56,844 nucleotides of DNA from Nostoc sp. CHAB 5844 (GTDB taxonomy: Bacteria > Cyanobacteriota > Cyanobacteriia > Cyanobacteriales > Nostocaceae). The position numbers and the translations under genes were made by a program. The notes under the pieces were generated by a model, which worked only from the letters and a program-made list of their open reading frames with translations, was not told the origin of the DNA and made no database searches. Numbering within the stretch: position 1 is the stretch's first letter; every line of letters begins with the position of its first letter. Positions 38,879 through 47,575 of the stretch are shown in pieces. The DNA lies in assembly GCF_020829595.1 (NCBI RefSeq), contig NZ_JAIVFW010000049.1:1-56844 (forward strand). The letters are read 5' to 3'.

Positions 38879-39613
38879 TTAAATTCCTGCACCATCGAGA
38901 AAGTCTTCAATTACGGAATCACTATTTATTTTACTGTTGTAGATGATTTCGATTTCACTATCTACTTCAGTTGGTAATACTAATGTTGGCTGAGTTTGTA
39001 ATTGTTCTAGCTGTTTTTCTAGAGTTTTGACGCGTTCAAATAGCGCTCGAATTACTTCCGCTTCTACATCTGGAATTTTGTTATGAGCAAGTGCATCAAC
39101 ATTAATGTTATTGTGGCGAGTTACACGTCCAGGAATCCCTACGACAGTAGTATTACTCGGCACATCACGTAACACTACGGAACCCGCGCCAATGCGGACG
39201 CGATCGCCTATATTAATATTGCCTAAAACTTTAGCACCAGCCCCCACAACAACATGACTACCCACTGTGGGATGGCGTTTACCGCTTTCTTTGCCAGTAC
39301 CACCAAGAGTCACACCTTGGTAAATTAACGCATAATCACCGACAATTGCTGTCTCACCAATTACTACACCCATTCCGTGGTCAATAAATACTCCTTTGCC
39401 AATAACTGCACCAGGATGAATCTCAATTCCAGTGAAAAACCGACTGAGATGAGATATAAACCTGGGTAGAAAAGGAACGCTTTTTTTATACAGCCAGTGT
39501 GATAAACGATGCAACACTAAGGCTTGAAGTCCAGGATAACAAAACAAGATTTCCAGCCAATTGCGAGCTGCTGGATCGCGCTCATAAATTGTTCGTAAGT
39601 CAGTTAGTAACAT
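38879..39613 (-). CDS. cysE: Serine O-acetyltransferase
   Basis: 244 residues. N-terminal helices ([20 protein letters not shown]), then a left-handed beta-helix of hexapeptide repeats with [20 protein letters not shown] and [12 protein letters not shown], the CysE active-site loop. It makes O-acetylserine, the carbon skeleton for cysteine. The protein ends in ...FLDGAGI: a C-terminal Ile after Gly is what CysK binds to form the cysteine synthase complex. The tail between residues 185 and 240 is longer and more acidic than in the E. coli enzyme. cysK lies 1 kb away on the other strand. Confidence 0.93.
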   Translation of the reverse strand: MLLTDLRTIYERDPAARNWLEILFCYPGLQALVLHRLSHWLYKKSVPFLPRFISHLSRFFTGIEIHPGAVIGKGVFIDHGMGVVIGETAIVGDYALIYQGVTLGGTGKESGKRHPTVGSHVVVGAGAKVLGNINIGDRVRIGAGSVVLRDVPSNTTVVGIPGRVTRHNNINVDALAHNKIPDVEAEVIRALFERVKTLEKQLEQLQTQPTLVLPTEVDSEIEIIYNSKINSDSVIEDFLDGAGI

Positions 39614-39990
39614 ACTCTGTTGAGGTTGTCGTTAGTGGGCAAAGAAATGAATGGCACTAAGAAAATCGAAAAACCTTGTAAGGGCTGGGGGTAGGGTATA
39701 GGAGTGTCGGGCAAGAGTGTTGTATGTTAAGTCTTTTTATTTTGATTAATTCTTGTCCTCACACCCTTACACCCAATCTCAGTCCTAAAAATCACAAACC
39801 AAAATAATTCCTATGAAAGATGAACTTATTGGGAGCATTTTGTAGGATAATCTACGGTAAAACGATAGGCTTATAGTTATTTGTCTAGGATAGTGGGATG
39901 CTATCACATCCAACACCAAGACAAAATTAATTTCGCATAAAAGGCGAAAAAACAATCGATTAACCGTAGTATTTTGATTGAGTACAAATC
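39614..39990. other. cysE-Rrf2 divergent intergenic region
   Basis: 377 bp with both promoters. Part of it (about 39680-39785) resembles the ACTTACGCA-type MITE interior (GGGTGTAAGGG-like runs and CCCTTACACCCAATCTCAG) but lacks intact ends. It is the natural place for the operator of the Rrf2 regulator; I could not pick one. Confidence 0.45.
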
Positions 39991-40446
39991 TTGAATAGCC
40001 AAAATTACGCTCTCCTGGATCTGTCTTCCAAAGTTGAATACGCGCTCCTAGCACTTTTAGAACTGGCCAGCCAGCACGAAAAAAAAGTACCTCTAACTAT
40101 GAGCGAAATCACCTCTAAGCAACCTATACCTGAGCGCTATCTAGAGCAAATTCTGACCAATTTGCGACGTGCTGGAGTAGTCCAAAGTCAACGTGGCTCT
40201 AAAGGTGGTTTTGTTTTAGTTCGTGAGCCTTGGCAGATTACTGTGTTGGAGATTGTCACTTTAGTCGAAGGTGAACGCAAAGAGAAAGAAAACTCCGAAG
40301 CTCCCACATTAGAAAGACGCTTGGTGCATGAAATCTGGGAACAAGCCAACGTGGCCTCTATGGAGGTTTTGAACCGCTATACGCTCCAAGACTTGTGTCA
40401 AGAAAGAGAAGCTCGTTTACAGCAGAGTCCGATGTATTACATCTAG
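39991..40446 (+). CDS. Rrf2 family regulator, CymR-like by context
   Basis: 151 residues. Rrf2 winged helix: KVEYALLALLELASQ, PIPERYLEQILTNLRRAGVV and SQRGSKGGFVLVREP. Only one Cys is present, so the three-Cys Fe-S site of IscR/NsrR is absent. That fits the cysteine-metabolism regulator CymR, which in Firmicutes works with CysK. It lies between cysE (divergent) and cysK (same strand, 152 bp downstream), which supports control of cysteine synthesis. The start is a TTG, as no ATG or GTG precedes the conserved N-terminus in frame. Confidence 0.82.
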   Translation: MNSQNYALLDLSSKVEYALLALLELASQHEKKVPLTMSEITSKQPIPERYLEQILTNLRRAGVVQSQRGSKGGFVLVREPWQITVLEIVTLVEGERKEKENSEAPTLERRLVHEIWEQANVASMEVLNRYTLQDLCQEREARLQQSPMYYI

Positions 40447-40598
40447 TACAACAAAGCAAAAGTAAAAAGGCAAAAGTAAAAAGAAAGAACAGTTATAGCA
40501 CAAGCCTTTTGGCAATTCCAGATAGTCTATTTACTTCCGCTGAATTGTACTAGTCATTTGTCTTCAAGCAAGAAATGTAACCACACAGGAGTTCCCTT

Positions 40599-41561
40599 AT
40601 GCGAATAGCGAAAGATATTACGGAGTTAATTGGACGAACTCCTTTAGTGAGATTAAATAAGATTCCCCAGACTTCAGGCGCAGTTGCAGAGATTGTCGTG
40701 AAGCTAGAAAGCATGAATCCGGCTTCTTCTGTGAAAGACCGAATTGGTATCAGTATGGTGACAGCAGCAGAGGAAGCAGGCTTAATTCACCCTGGCAAAA
40801 CTACCTTAGTTGAGCCTACCTCTGGTAACACAGGAATTGCGTTGGCAATGGTGGCAGCTGCTAAGGGCTACCATCTTATTCTAACGATGCCCGACACGAT
40901 GAGCCAAGAACGACGGGCAATGTTGAGAGCCTATGGCGCACAACTAGAGTTAACCCCTGGTGTAGAAGGAATGCGCGGCGCGATCGCACTTGCTGAGGAA
41001 ATTGTCGCCAAAACTCCCAATGCTTATATGTTGCAGCAATTCCGCAACCCAGCTAACCCCAAAATTCATGCCGAAACCACAGCCGAAGAAATTTGGGCTG
41101 ATACCGACGGAAAAGTAGATATTTTAGTGGCGGGAGTTGGTACTGGCGGGACGATTACTGGAGTTGCACAAATTCTTAAACAACGTAAGCCGACATTTCA
41201 AGCGATCGCAGTTGAACCAAGCAACAGTCCCGTACTAGTAGGCGGAAAACCAGGGCCGCACAAAATTCAAGGTATCGGCCCAGGATTTATCCCAGCGATT
41301 TTCCGCCTAGAACTTGTAGATGAAATAATTCAAGTTAGCGATGAACAGGCAATGACTTACAGCCGACTTTTAGCCAAAGAAGAAGGATTACTATCAGGTA
41401 TTTCTGCTGGCGCTGCCTTATATGCTGCTATTGAAGTTGCAAAACGACCAGAAAATGCAGGTCGCTTGATTGTGATGGTACAGCCTAGCTTTGGTGAACG
41501 CTACCTCAGCACTCCTTTATTTAAACAACCGGATGAGAATGAATGGTTGAATAAAGTTTGA
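40599..41561 (+). CDS. cysK: Cysteine synthase A (O-acetylserine sulfhydrylase)
   Basis: 320 residues of fold-type II PLP enzyme. PLP lysine K46 in SSVKDRI, substrate loop EPTSGNTG (72-79), phosphate-binding [10 protein letters not shown] near 188 and the C-terminal SGISAGAAL. Converts O-acetylserine and sulfide to cysteine. Preceded by CACAGGAGTTCCC, giving an AGGAG ribosome-binding site. Downstream of an Rrf2 regulator; cysE is close by, so enzyme complex and regulator are encoded together. Confidence 0.95.
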   Translation: MRIAKDITELIGRTPLVRLNKIPQTSGAVAEIVVKLESMNPASSVKDRIGISMVTAAEEAGLIHPGKTTLVEPTSGNTGIALAMVAAAKGYHLILTMPDTMSQERRAMLRAYGAQLELTPGVEGMRGAIALAEEIVAKTPNAYMLQQFRNPANPKIHAETTAEEIWADTDGKVDILVAGVGTGGTITGVAQILKQRKPTFQAIAVEPSNSPVLVGGKPGPHKIQGIGPGFIPAIFRLELVDEIIQVSDEQAMTYSRLLAKEEGLLSGISAGAALYAAIEVAKRPENAGRLIVMVQPSFGERYLSTPLFKQPDENEWLNKV

Positions 41562-41630
41562 CGCTTGATTTTATATTTTTAGATCAAGTTAAAAAAGTAT
41601 GGCAATGATCAACCGCAAACAATTACCTAT

Positions 41631-41747
41631 AGGACTTACGCATAAAAACGAAAAATCAAGGGTTTGGGAAGGGTGCAGGGGTTTAGGGATGTAGGTTCCA
41701 AAATCCTTACACCCAGTTTTCACAGACAACTTTTTTGCGTAAGTCCT
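41631..41747. repeat. MITE, AGGACTTACGCA family
   Basis: 12-bp perfect inverted ends AGGACTTACGCA (41631-41642) and TGCGTAAGTCCT (41736-41747). The interior has GGGTTTGGGAAGGGTGCAGG and CCTTACACCCAGTTTTCAC. Same ends as the terminal repeats of the window. Confidence 0.85.
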
Positions 41748-41770
41748 GATTCAAAATCATTTCCTAATTA

Positions 41771-41972
41771 TGACTTACGCATGAAAACAAGAAATCAAGG
41801 GTTTGGGGAAGGATGTATGGGTGTGTAGATATATGTGTATAAGTCTTCAAAACCCATTAACCCTACACCGTTCGGACTTCGGCGTGAGCGCTCAGTCGAA
41901 CGCTGACGCTCACGGCGAAGCCTTTTCACCCTTACACCCAGTCTCAACAGATAATCTTTGTGCGTAAGCCCT
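41771..41972. repeat. Second MITE of the ACTTACGCA family, with an internal insertion
   Basis: Ends TGACTTACGCA (41771-41781) and TGCGTAAGCCCT (41961-41972) are slightly diverged. The interior matches the neighbour at 41631 but carries an extra GC-rich hairpin block (TTCGGCGTGAGCG...CGCTCACGGCGAA, near 41879-41922). It ends 3 bp from the stop codon of the CadD-family gene. Confidence 0.75.
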
Positions 41973-41975
41973 ATA

Positions 41976-42665
41976 TTAATTAGGACTGGTTTCATTATTA
42001 CTCATCAAAACTATTAAGCAGCAACAACTTGCAGCCAATTTTATTAAACTTAAAGCACCAGTTTTTAAAACAATAAAAGTACCTAAACCCATGAGAATGA
42101 AAGGCACTAAATAACTAATGTAGCGAGTTAAAATCTCTGCGATCGCCTTTTGATGAGTTAATTTATAGGCTGTATAGCAAAAAACACCCAACAAGAAAAA
42201 AAATACTCCAATAATTACCCAAAAACTAGCTAACTTACTACTAGCAAATAATGGTATATATACACTAATATTATCACTACCGTTAGCAATAGTTACCGCC
42301 GCTACACTGTAAATCTGGGGTGCAAGAAAACTAGCACTAGACTCTCCTGAAGATGGTATATTATCTGCGACAAACTCTTCTGTAGCTTCATCTTCTGGAT
42401 TAATCAGGCTGCTAATACCTATAGCAATTGGAATTAAGCCTAATAATCCAATCCAGTTTGCCCCTAAAACAAAACCGCCAAATAAACCAGATAAACTGAA
42501 GATTATTAGTACAATAAAACCTAAATACTGCCCTAAAAAAATATGTTGCGGTCGAAAGTTAGCATTTATTTGCGAAAAAAACAGTAGCAAAATTACAATA
42601 TCATCAATATTAGTGGCAATAAATGCAACTACACCTGTACTAATTGTAGTAATTAACTCATTCAT
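41976..42665 (-). CDS. CadD-family (cadmium resistance) transporter, copy 1
   Basis: 229 residues, five or six TM helices of the CadD family (PF03596). Family signatures: FIATNIDDIVILLLFFSQ near residues 15-32 and VAAVTIANGSDNISVYIPLF near 123-142. The tail after residue 205 holds a Cys triplet (SCCCLIVL), unlike copy 2, and ends where a MITE begins, so it may be an altered end. Acts as a heavy-metal or cation exporter in the inner membrane. Head to head with copy 2. Confidence 0.85.
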   Translation of the reverse strand: MNELITTISTGVVAFIATNIDDIVILLLFFSQINANFRPQHIFLGQYLGFIVLIIFSLSGLFGGFVLGANWIGLLGLIPIAIGISSLINPEDEATEEFVADNIPSSGESSASFLAPQIYSVAAVTIANGSDNISVYIPLFASSKLASFWVIIGVFFFLLGVFCYTAYKLTHQKAIAEILTRYISYLVPFILMGLGTFIVLKTGALSLIKLAASCCCLIVLMSNNETSPN

Positions 42666-42688
42666 TTACTTTTGACGCAAAATTCAGC

Positions 42689-43342
42689 ATGAGTAAGCTA
42701 GGTACATCTTTTATTGAAGGGATAATTGCCTTCACAGCTACCAATATCGATGACATCATGATTTTGCTACTACTATTCTCTCAGGTAGATGTTAATTTTC
42801 GACGGCGGCATATCATACTTGGTCAGTATATTGGGTTTGCAGCTATCATCATTGCCAGCTTACCAGGATTTTTTGGCGGTTTGGTTGTACGGCGAGAATG
42901 GATAGGATTACTAGGAATATTACCAATAGCGATCGGCTTAATGCAATTGCTCAACCGAGAACAAGAAACTATCGAAATTCAGGAAGTAACAACTGAATTT
43001 AAACAGCATTCACCAGTTAATTCTTTATTATCTTTAATTTTGAGTATTTTGCATCCCCAAACTTATAAAGTTGCAGCGGTAACAATTGCTAATGGTGGGG
43101 ATAATATCAGTATTTATATTCCCTTATTTGCAGGTCAAAATCTTGCCAGCTTGGGAGTAATTTTAAGTGTATTTTTTTTAATGGTAGGAGTTTGGTGTGC
43201 TGTTGCGTACCTGTTAAGTCAACACACTACCATTGCTTATCTTTTGAGTCGCTATGGTAAAGTTATTGTACCTTTTGTGTTGATTGGCTTAGGTTTATTC
43301 ATCATGTACGAAAGAGGTACATTTAGCCTATTACCTTGGTGA
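42689..43342 (+). CDS. CadD-family (cadmium resistance) transporter, copy 2
   Basis: 217 residues with FTATNIDDIMILLLLFSQVD near residue 15 and VAAVTIANGGDNISIYIPLF near 130. It shares fold and motifs with copy 1 but is clearly diverged from it. Only 23 bp separate the two start codons, so the two promoters must overlap each other's coding DNA or lie within the genes. A head-to-head duplicated pair may form a heteromer or be co-regulated. Confidence 0.85.
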   Translation: MSKLGTSFIEGIIAFTATNIDDIMILLLLFSQVDVNFRRRHIILGQYIGFAAIIIASLPGFFGGLVVRREWIGLLGILPIAIGLMQLLNREQETIEIQEVTTEFKQHSPVNSLLSLILSILHPQTYKVAAVTIANGGDNISIYIPLFAGQNLASLGVILSVFFLMVGVWCAVAYLLSQHTTIAYLLSRYGKVIVPFVLIGLGLFIMYERGTFSLLPW

Positions 43343-43360
43343 AAATCCAAGTGTTTTCTT

Positions 43361-43805
43361 TCAAGGCAAATAAGCCAAACCCTCTACTGGAGTAAAACTG
43401 GGGTAAATTAAACTTGTACCAGTATGTGTCAAGTTCTGCCAAAATAAGACAATAAAGGCTAACACCTCCCAAGCGTTGCCAATGTTTTTGAGTCTGGCAA
43501 CCTGCAAGTCTTTTTCTTGGGTGGTTATCCCGGTTGGTGAAACAGACAACCGAGCATTTCCTTTCGCTGGATTTTTACCAGTTGGGCGTACCTTGGTAAA
43601 TGGTTTCGGCACTGATGCGGTCAAATCCTGTGCTGTAGAAGTACCATTCAAATTTCGGCACTTTCAACTCGATTAAGTCGTTGCGGTATCTCTCTAGGGT
43701 AGAAAGGGAGATATCACATACAGTAAACATTGTTTTAGTAGGGAAAAAATCAACCCCTGGAGCCACGTCATCCAGTGAGCTAATTTTGGGAAACTCTAAA
43801 ACCAC
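43361..43805 (-). pseudogene. Frameshifted cyanobacterial hypothetical gene
   Basis: The first frame (from 43805) reads MVLEFPKISSLDDVAPGVDF, then SLSTLERYRNDLIELKVPKF and GFDRISAETIYQ before stopping near 43575. A second frame goes on with RLSVSPTGITTQEKDLQVA and reaches 43361. The join suggests one decayed gene with a shift. No function known. Confidence 0.4.
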
Positions 43806-43912
43806 GTTTTTGACTTCGTTAAAATTCCGTCAATTTTGAACACAAAAAAAGACCGCTTAAGGGGGCGGGGATTGAGCTATTCTGAGGTTAGCGGCTAACA
43901 CTTCCTCTACCT

Positions 43913-44209
43913 ATGACTCAAGACCAACCAGACAGATTAGACAGAATTGAAGCAACACTAGAGAGAGTGTCACAACAACTTGATAATCAAGTGGTGGTTA
44001 ACGCTGAGTTGCGACAGTCAGTAGGCGAATTGACCAGTTCGGTTAGTTCGCTCATTGGCTTTGCCAACCAGCACCAAGAAAACTTTATGGTACTGGCGAC
44101 AGAAATGCGTGAGATTCGTATTGATATGCGAGAAATGCAAAGCGAAATCCGCGGACTTCAAACCGAAAATCGACGCATTCTTAGAATTCTTGAAGGAAAC
44201 CAAGAGTGA
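43913..44209 (+). CDS. Short coiled-coil protein
   Basis: 98 residues of heptad-rich helix: LDRIEATLERVSQQLDN, then a central SSLIGFANQHQ, then MREIRIDMREMQSEIRGLQ. Similar small coiled-coil proteins are common in Nostocales and lack a known role. It stands alone. Confidence 0.7.
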   Translation: MTQDQPDRLDRIEATLERVSQQLDNQVVVNAELRQSVGELTSSVSSLIGFANQHQENFMVLATEMREIRIDMREMQSEIRGLQTENRRILRILEGNQE

Positions 44210-44249
44210 GAATTCAGAATTCAGAATAAGAAATATTTACTAGCTCCGT

Positions 44250-44460
44250 GTATCTTCCGTACAGGGCGGCCTTTACGTAATGCTTCGCCGTTGGCGACGA
44301 AACTACCTGGACGCGGTTCTTGTAACTGGAGCCTATGTATTGTGGGGACTGGGAGTTCCCCATAGTTTTACCATAAACTCTCAATTAACAGTTATCAACT
44401 AACAATTGATAGTTGATAGCGCGAGTAGGATATCAATTGATAATTGAGAATTGAGGTTTA
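44250..44460. repeat. Composite of dispersed short repeats
   Basis: Contains the unit CCGTACAGGGCGGCC-like, a hairpin TGGGGA...TCCCCA near 44340-44362, and a dyad TATCAACT-N10-AGTTGATA. The AATTGATAATTGAGAATTG run just before the next start codon is a short cyanobacterial repeat. Confidence 0.45.
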
Positions 44461-44463
44461 TAA

Positions 44464-44706
44464 ATGGCTGTTTTGATGAAGGTCAGAAAGACTGAGGAGC
44501 GTGAGTTTCCAGGATTGGGAATGCGTATTAAACAAGCGAGGGAATCAAATTCTCGCTCGTTAATTCAGTTGTGTGCTGAAATCGATATGACTCCCGCCAA
44601 CTGGTACAAAATCGAAAATGAAGAAACTAAGGTTTTGCCGCTAGAAACACTAAAGAAGATTGAAAGTGTTTTACAAGTTGATCTAGGGGTGAAATTCGAT
44701 GATTAA
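44464..44706 (+). CDS. XRE-family HTH transcriptional regulator
   Basis: 80 residues. A single HTH_XRE domain: FPGLGMRIKQARESNSRSLI, then EIDMTPANWYKIENEETKVL and LETLKKIESVLQVDLGV. Typical for phage-type or toxin-antitoxin associated small repressors. No partner toxin is next to it. Confidence 0.8.
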   Translation: MAVLMKVRKTEEREFPGLGMRIKQARESNSRSLIQLCAEIDMTPANWYKIENEETKVLPLETLKKIESVLQVDLGVKFDD

Positions 44707-44793
44707 TCCCGCTACCATCAATCCCTGCGATCGCAAAAAAAGAGGCGATTTTCTCAGCGAAGAGGATTGTGTGAAAACACATCTAAAAGATAT

Positions 44794-44877
44794 GACGCTG
44801 ATACGCTGGCGGTATTGTGTGATTTTTTCGGGTGCGATATGGGTGATTTGTTTGAGGTTGTGTCGAAAGATGACTAA
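44794..44877 (+). pseudogene. C-terminal relic of a Cro/CI-type HTH protein
   Basis: 28 codons read DADTLAVLCDFFGCDMGDLF and EVVSKDD-stop. The CDFxGCxxGDLxE pattern is the usual end of small Cro/CI-type regulators. No matching N-terminus lies upstream in any frame. Confidence 0.55.
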
Positions 44878-45146
44878 AGCCGCGATCGCAATTACGAATT
44901 ACGAATTACGAATTGTTTATTGCGATCGCACTTTCTACTCAGCACTCAGCACTTAGAAACGCGATCGCAGTTTTCTGACATTGAACCGAAGTCAGCCTAA
45001 ATTACTTTTGCATTTTAACTTTTAACTTTTGACTTCCAACAGAGCGATCGCCTTTATTACCCATGAAATATTATGGAAATTTGTATTCCCGGTAACTGGC
45101 GGATTTTTTGTAATGAAGGTGGGCGCTGGCAACACATTAGAGGGGA

Positions 45147-45917
45147 CTACTCCTTACTCCTCAATTTACCTAGTAACCATGCTACTGCACCATCAACGTC
45201 TGCAACTTGTTCTCGTGCTGGTACTGCTGGACGCTTGACCATGACAACCTGTACACCCAGTTCCCGCGCGGCAATAATTTTGGCGTAAGTTGCATCACCA
45301 CCACTATTTTTACTAACGATTGTATCAATGTTGTATTGAATCAGGATTTTTCTTTCATTGTCTAGGACAAAGGGGCCGCGATCGCACAATATCACTCCTG
45401 GTGGCACTAAGGCATCTTGACTTGGAGGGTCAATCATCCGCATCAGAAACCAAATGTCTTTGAGGTGTGCAAACGTGGCAAGTTCTTGTCTACCAACAGT
45501 TAAGAACACCCTTTGTGCTTGTTGCTGTTCTAAAACATCTGCGGCTGCGATATTACTGTCTACTTCAATCCAGCGATCACCTTTTACTTTATTCCAAGGC
45601 GGACGAATTAACATCAATCGCGGTATCCCAACTTCCTTCGCTGCTGCCGCCGCATTGTAGGATATTTGATTGGCGAAGGGATGGGTGGCATCAATTAGCA
45701 CATCAATCTTCATTTGCCGCAGATATTCCACCAGTCCAGCCACACCACCAAAACCACCAATTCGCACATTACCGGATGGAACCGATGGTTCACGAGTGCG
45801 ACCAGCTAAAGATGCGATCGCCTCAATGCCATTGATAGTTGCCACTCTAGCACCTAGTTCCGCCGCTTCTCCGGTTCCACCGAGAATTAAAACACGTTTA
45901 TACTCAGTACTCAGCAC
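45147..45917 (-). CDS. cobK: Cobalt-precorrin-6A / precorrin-6A reductase
   Basis: 256 residues of the CobK/CbiJ family. N-terminal dinucleotide motif LILGGTGEAAELG, then DVLIDATHPFANQIS near residue 75, RVFLTVGRQEL near 139 and VSKNSGGDATYAKIIAARELG near 210. It reduces precorrin-6A with NADPH in the corrin ring pathway of cobalamin. The start is GTG, 4 bp past the stop of the DUF1636 gene, so the two are co-translated and under the cobalamin riboswitch. Confidence 0.92.
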   Translation of the reverse strand: MLSTEYKRVLILGGTGEAAELGARVATINGIEAIASLAGRTREPSVPSGNVRIGGFGGVAGLVEYLRQMKIDVLIDATHPFANQISYNAAAAAKEVGIPRLMLIRPPWNKVKGDRWIEVDSNIAAADVLEQQQAQRVFLTVGRQELATFAHLKDIWFLMRMIDPPSQDALVPPGVILCDRGPFVLDNERKILIQYNIDTIVSKNSGGDATYAKIIAARELGVQVVMVKRPAVPAREQVADVDGAVAWLLGKLRSKE

Positions 45918-45921
45918 TTTC

Positions 45922-46338
45922 TTACAAGGGTGGAATTTTTGCTAAAATACCCTTTTTCAATGGTTCGGGTCGTTCTGACCAAGGCAATAATCCGTCAGTT
46001 TTAGCGTAATATTGACTAGCACATTCCAAGACAGCAGCACTGCTATCACCCGCTAAATCACCAAACAGATAGGTTAACTTACCTTTAGCTACAAAGGCGA
46101 CAACGCAAGAACGGTTGCAAGCACTCATACATTCAACTGCTTGGATCGGAAATTCATCTCGCAACTCCCAATCTTGTGCCAATTGCTGAATCTGGTGCAG
46201 TAGTTTTTGACCGCCACTTTCACCTATACGCTTGCCATCTTGCCAAACGCTGGCACAGGTTTGGCAAACAAATAAAGTGTGAGTATGAGAAGCGACAGCT
46301 GAAGAATTAGTAGTAATCTCTGTATGGGCAGCAGTCAT
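45922..46338 (-). CDS. DUF1636 thioredoxin-like 2Fe-2S-type protein
   Basis: 138 residues. Cys pair CQTCASVW near residue 25 and CMSACNRSCVVAF near 69: a Cys set as in thioredoxin-fold ferredoxins. DUF1636 proteins cluster with cobalamin genes and are proposed to be metal-binding. It is the first gene of a two-gene operon with cobK, directly downstream of a cobalamin riboswitch. Confidence 0.8.
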   Translation of the reverse strand: MTAAHTEITTNSSAVASHTHTLFVCQTCASVWQDGKRIGESGGQKLLHQIQQLAQDWELRDEFPIQAVECMSACNRSCVVAFVAKGKLTYLFGDLAGDSSAAVLECASQYYAKTDGLLPWSERPEPLKKGILAKIPPL

Positions 46339-46376
46339 CCGTACCTCGCAGATGTGTTGGACTCAATAGTATACTT

Positions 46377-46511
46377 CGGCGGGCATCCTGACTGGGAAAG
46401 TGAATTTTAAACCTTTTCCTTTCCTTCACAGTTGCGGGACAGCGCCGGATTTTCACCGAACTTTCCCCGTTACCTTTGGTGGCTGATCTCCACCAAAACC
46501 GAATGTTCCAT
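46377..46511 (-). promoter_or_regulatory. Cobalamin riboswitch
   Basis: Read on the minus strand: GGTAACGGGGAAAGTTCGGT, then GAAAATCCGGCGCTGTCCCG, CAACTGTGA, and after a variable arm GTCAGGATGCCCGCCG. These are the conserved core and B12-box wording. It lies about 40 nt before the DUF1636 start. Binding of adenosylcobalamin or another cobalamin should shut off the DUF1636-cobK unit. Confidence 0.93.
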
Positions 46512-46554
46512 ACATCATAACATCTGTATTTCAGTCAAATCTCAGCCAATGGAA

Positions 46555-46710
46555 TCACGTAATTTTACGATTTAGAGCATGCTGCCCATTAATTTTGATT
46601 GTATTAATAGCAATCCACAAAGGCGCAGATTTTAAATCTTTTAAATGACCATACCAAGCAAAAGTCATGAAAATATTAGAGATAAGTAAAAGAATTATTG
46701 GTTTGAACAT
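46555..46710 (-). pseudogene. Truncated DUF486 (DMT-type) membrane protein
   Basis: 51 codons from ATG at 46710: MFKPIILLLISNIFMTFAWY, then GHLKDLKSAPLWIAIN, which is the DUF486 N-terminus (LSNIFMTFAWYGHLK is the family signature). After this the sequence is unrelated and stops. The other two thirds of the protein are missing. It lies just upstream of the riboswitch, so the rearrangement that cut it may have brought the cobalamin operon here. Confidence 0.75.
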
Positions 46711-46744
46711 AACTAGATGAAGGAATTTCAGTTTGTAAGAGTAG

Positions 46745-46789
46745 CATTAAATAACAAAATCCCTGACTTCTGGAAGAAGTCAGGGATTT
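46745..46789 (-). terminator. Rho-independent terminator of the secreted-protein gene
   Basis: A perfect 15-bp stem (AAATCCCTGACTTCT at 46757-46771 and AGAAGTCAGGGATTT at 46775-46789) with a 3-nt loop. On the minus strand it is followed by TTTTGTTATTT. It lies 47 bp past the stop of the 46836 gene. Confidence 0.85.
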
Positions 46790-46835
46790 GAAGCCTACTG
46801 ATTTTCACCAATCAAATAGGATTGTTATGTGTGAA

Positions 46836-47267
46836 TTAACGCATAAAGGTCTTTTGTAACGATGACAGTTGTACATCAACCGCACTTAGATAAGTTTGAT
46901 CTTGCAAAAGTTGATTTGGTAGTTGGTTGGCGTGAATAGCAGCTTTAACCAAAGCTTTCGCGTTAAGATCACCTCTTTGGTGCTGAACTATCAGATTGCT
47001 ACCACTAGGAATACCTTGTGATTTGAGATTCCCTTGATAAGCAAGATAAACAAGATTAAAAGGTTGAATTACATGGTAAGTAGTAATCTTACTGGGCGAC
47101 ATATAAGAGTTAATGGCTGTAGTTATTACTTGACCATGTTTTGTACTAGCAACCACACTCTCATTCAGAGAAGTTTTGTCCGTAACTGTTTGAGCCGCTG
47201 CAATTCCTGCGGAAAGAATCATAGAAGCGACGGTAAGAAAAGAAGTTGTTAAAGTTGAAAGTTTCAT
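46836..47267 (-). CDS. Secreted protein of unknown function
   Basis: 143 residues from MKLSTLTTS; GGAAG lies just before this ATG, and an ATG seven codons upstream is less likely. Signal peptide to about residue 26 (SAGIAAAQ). The mature part is polar, without Cys, and contains YHVIQPFNLVYLAYQGN. Ends with its own terminator. Exported; role not recognised. Confidence 0.65.
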   Translation of the reverse strand: MKLSTLTTSFLTVASMILSAGIAAAQTVTDKTSLNESVVASTKHGQVITTAINSYMSPSKITTYHVIQPFNLVYLAYQGNLKSQGIPSGSNLIVQHQRGDLNAKALVKAAIHANQLPNQLLQDQTYLSAVDVQLSSLQKTFMR

Positions 47268-47575
47268 AGACTTATACTTCCGTGACATTTATTAAGTTAG
47301 GACAAATATTTGCTAATACTGAGATTTCTTTTTTATAACTTTAGATCTGCTGTACTTAATTCACCTGCTTGGTTGAATTGTGACTAACCCAACTGAGTGA
47401 GGATTGTAAAATACAACTACATTAGAAGTTTTTTGGTTCCGGAAAAAGACTTATCAAAAGATTGTCGCTGGAAATATCCGAGAAAAACCTTTTTTTAAGT
47501 GTTTTCGTACCTATTGGCTAAAATTAGCGATTGCTGTCTCTATGTTATGATACCATGCGATCGCCTACGTAAGCA
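47268..47575. other. Intergenic region
   Basis: 308 bp with no gene recognised. An AT-rich leader for the secreted-protein gene, one HIP1 site near 47560, nothing else that stands out. Confidence 0.4.

Noticed and set aside
43913-44209. Phage tail-fibre or structural gene
   Set aside because: Short coiled-coil only, no other phage gene in the neighbourhood.
44699-44956. 85-codon frame overlapping the end of the XRE gene by ATGATTAA
   Set aside because: Looked like a coupled partner, but the frame is incoherent while another frame in the same DNA holds a recognisable Cro/CI-type tail (44794-44877).
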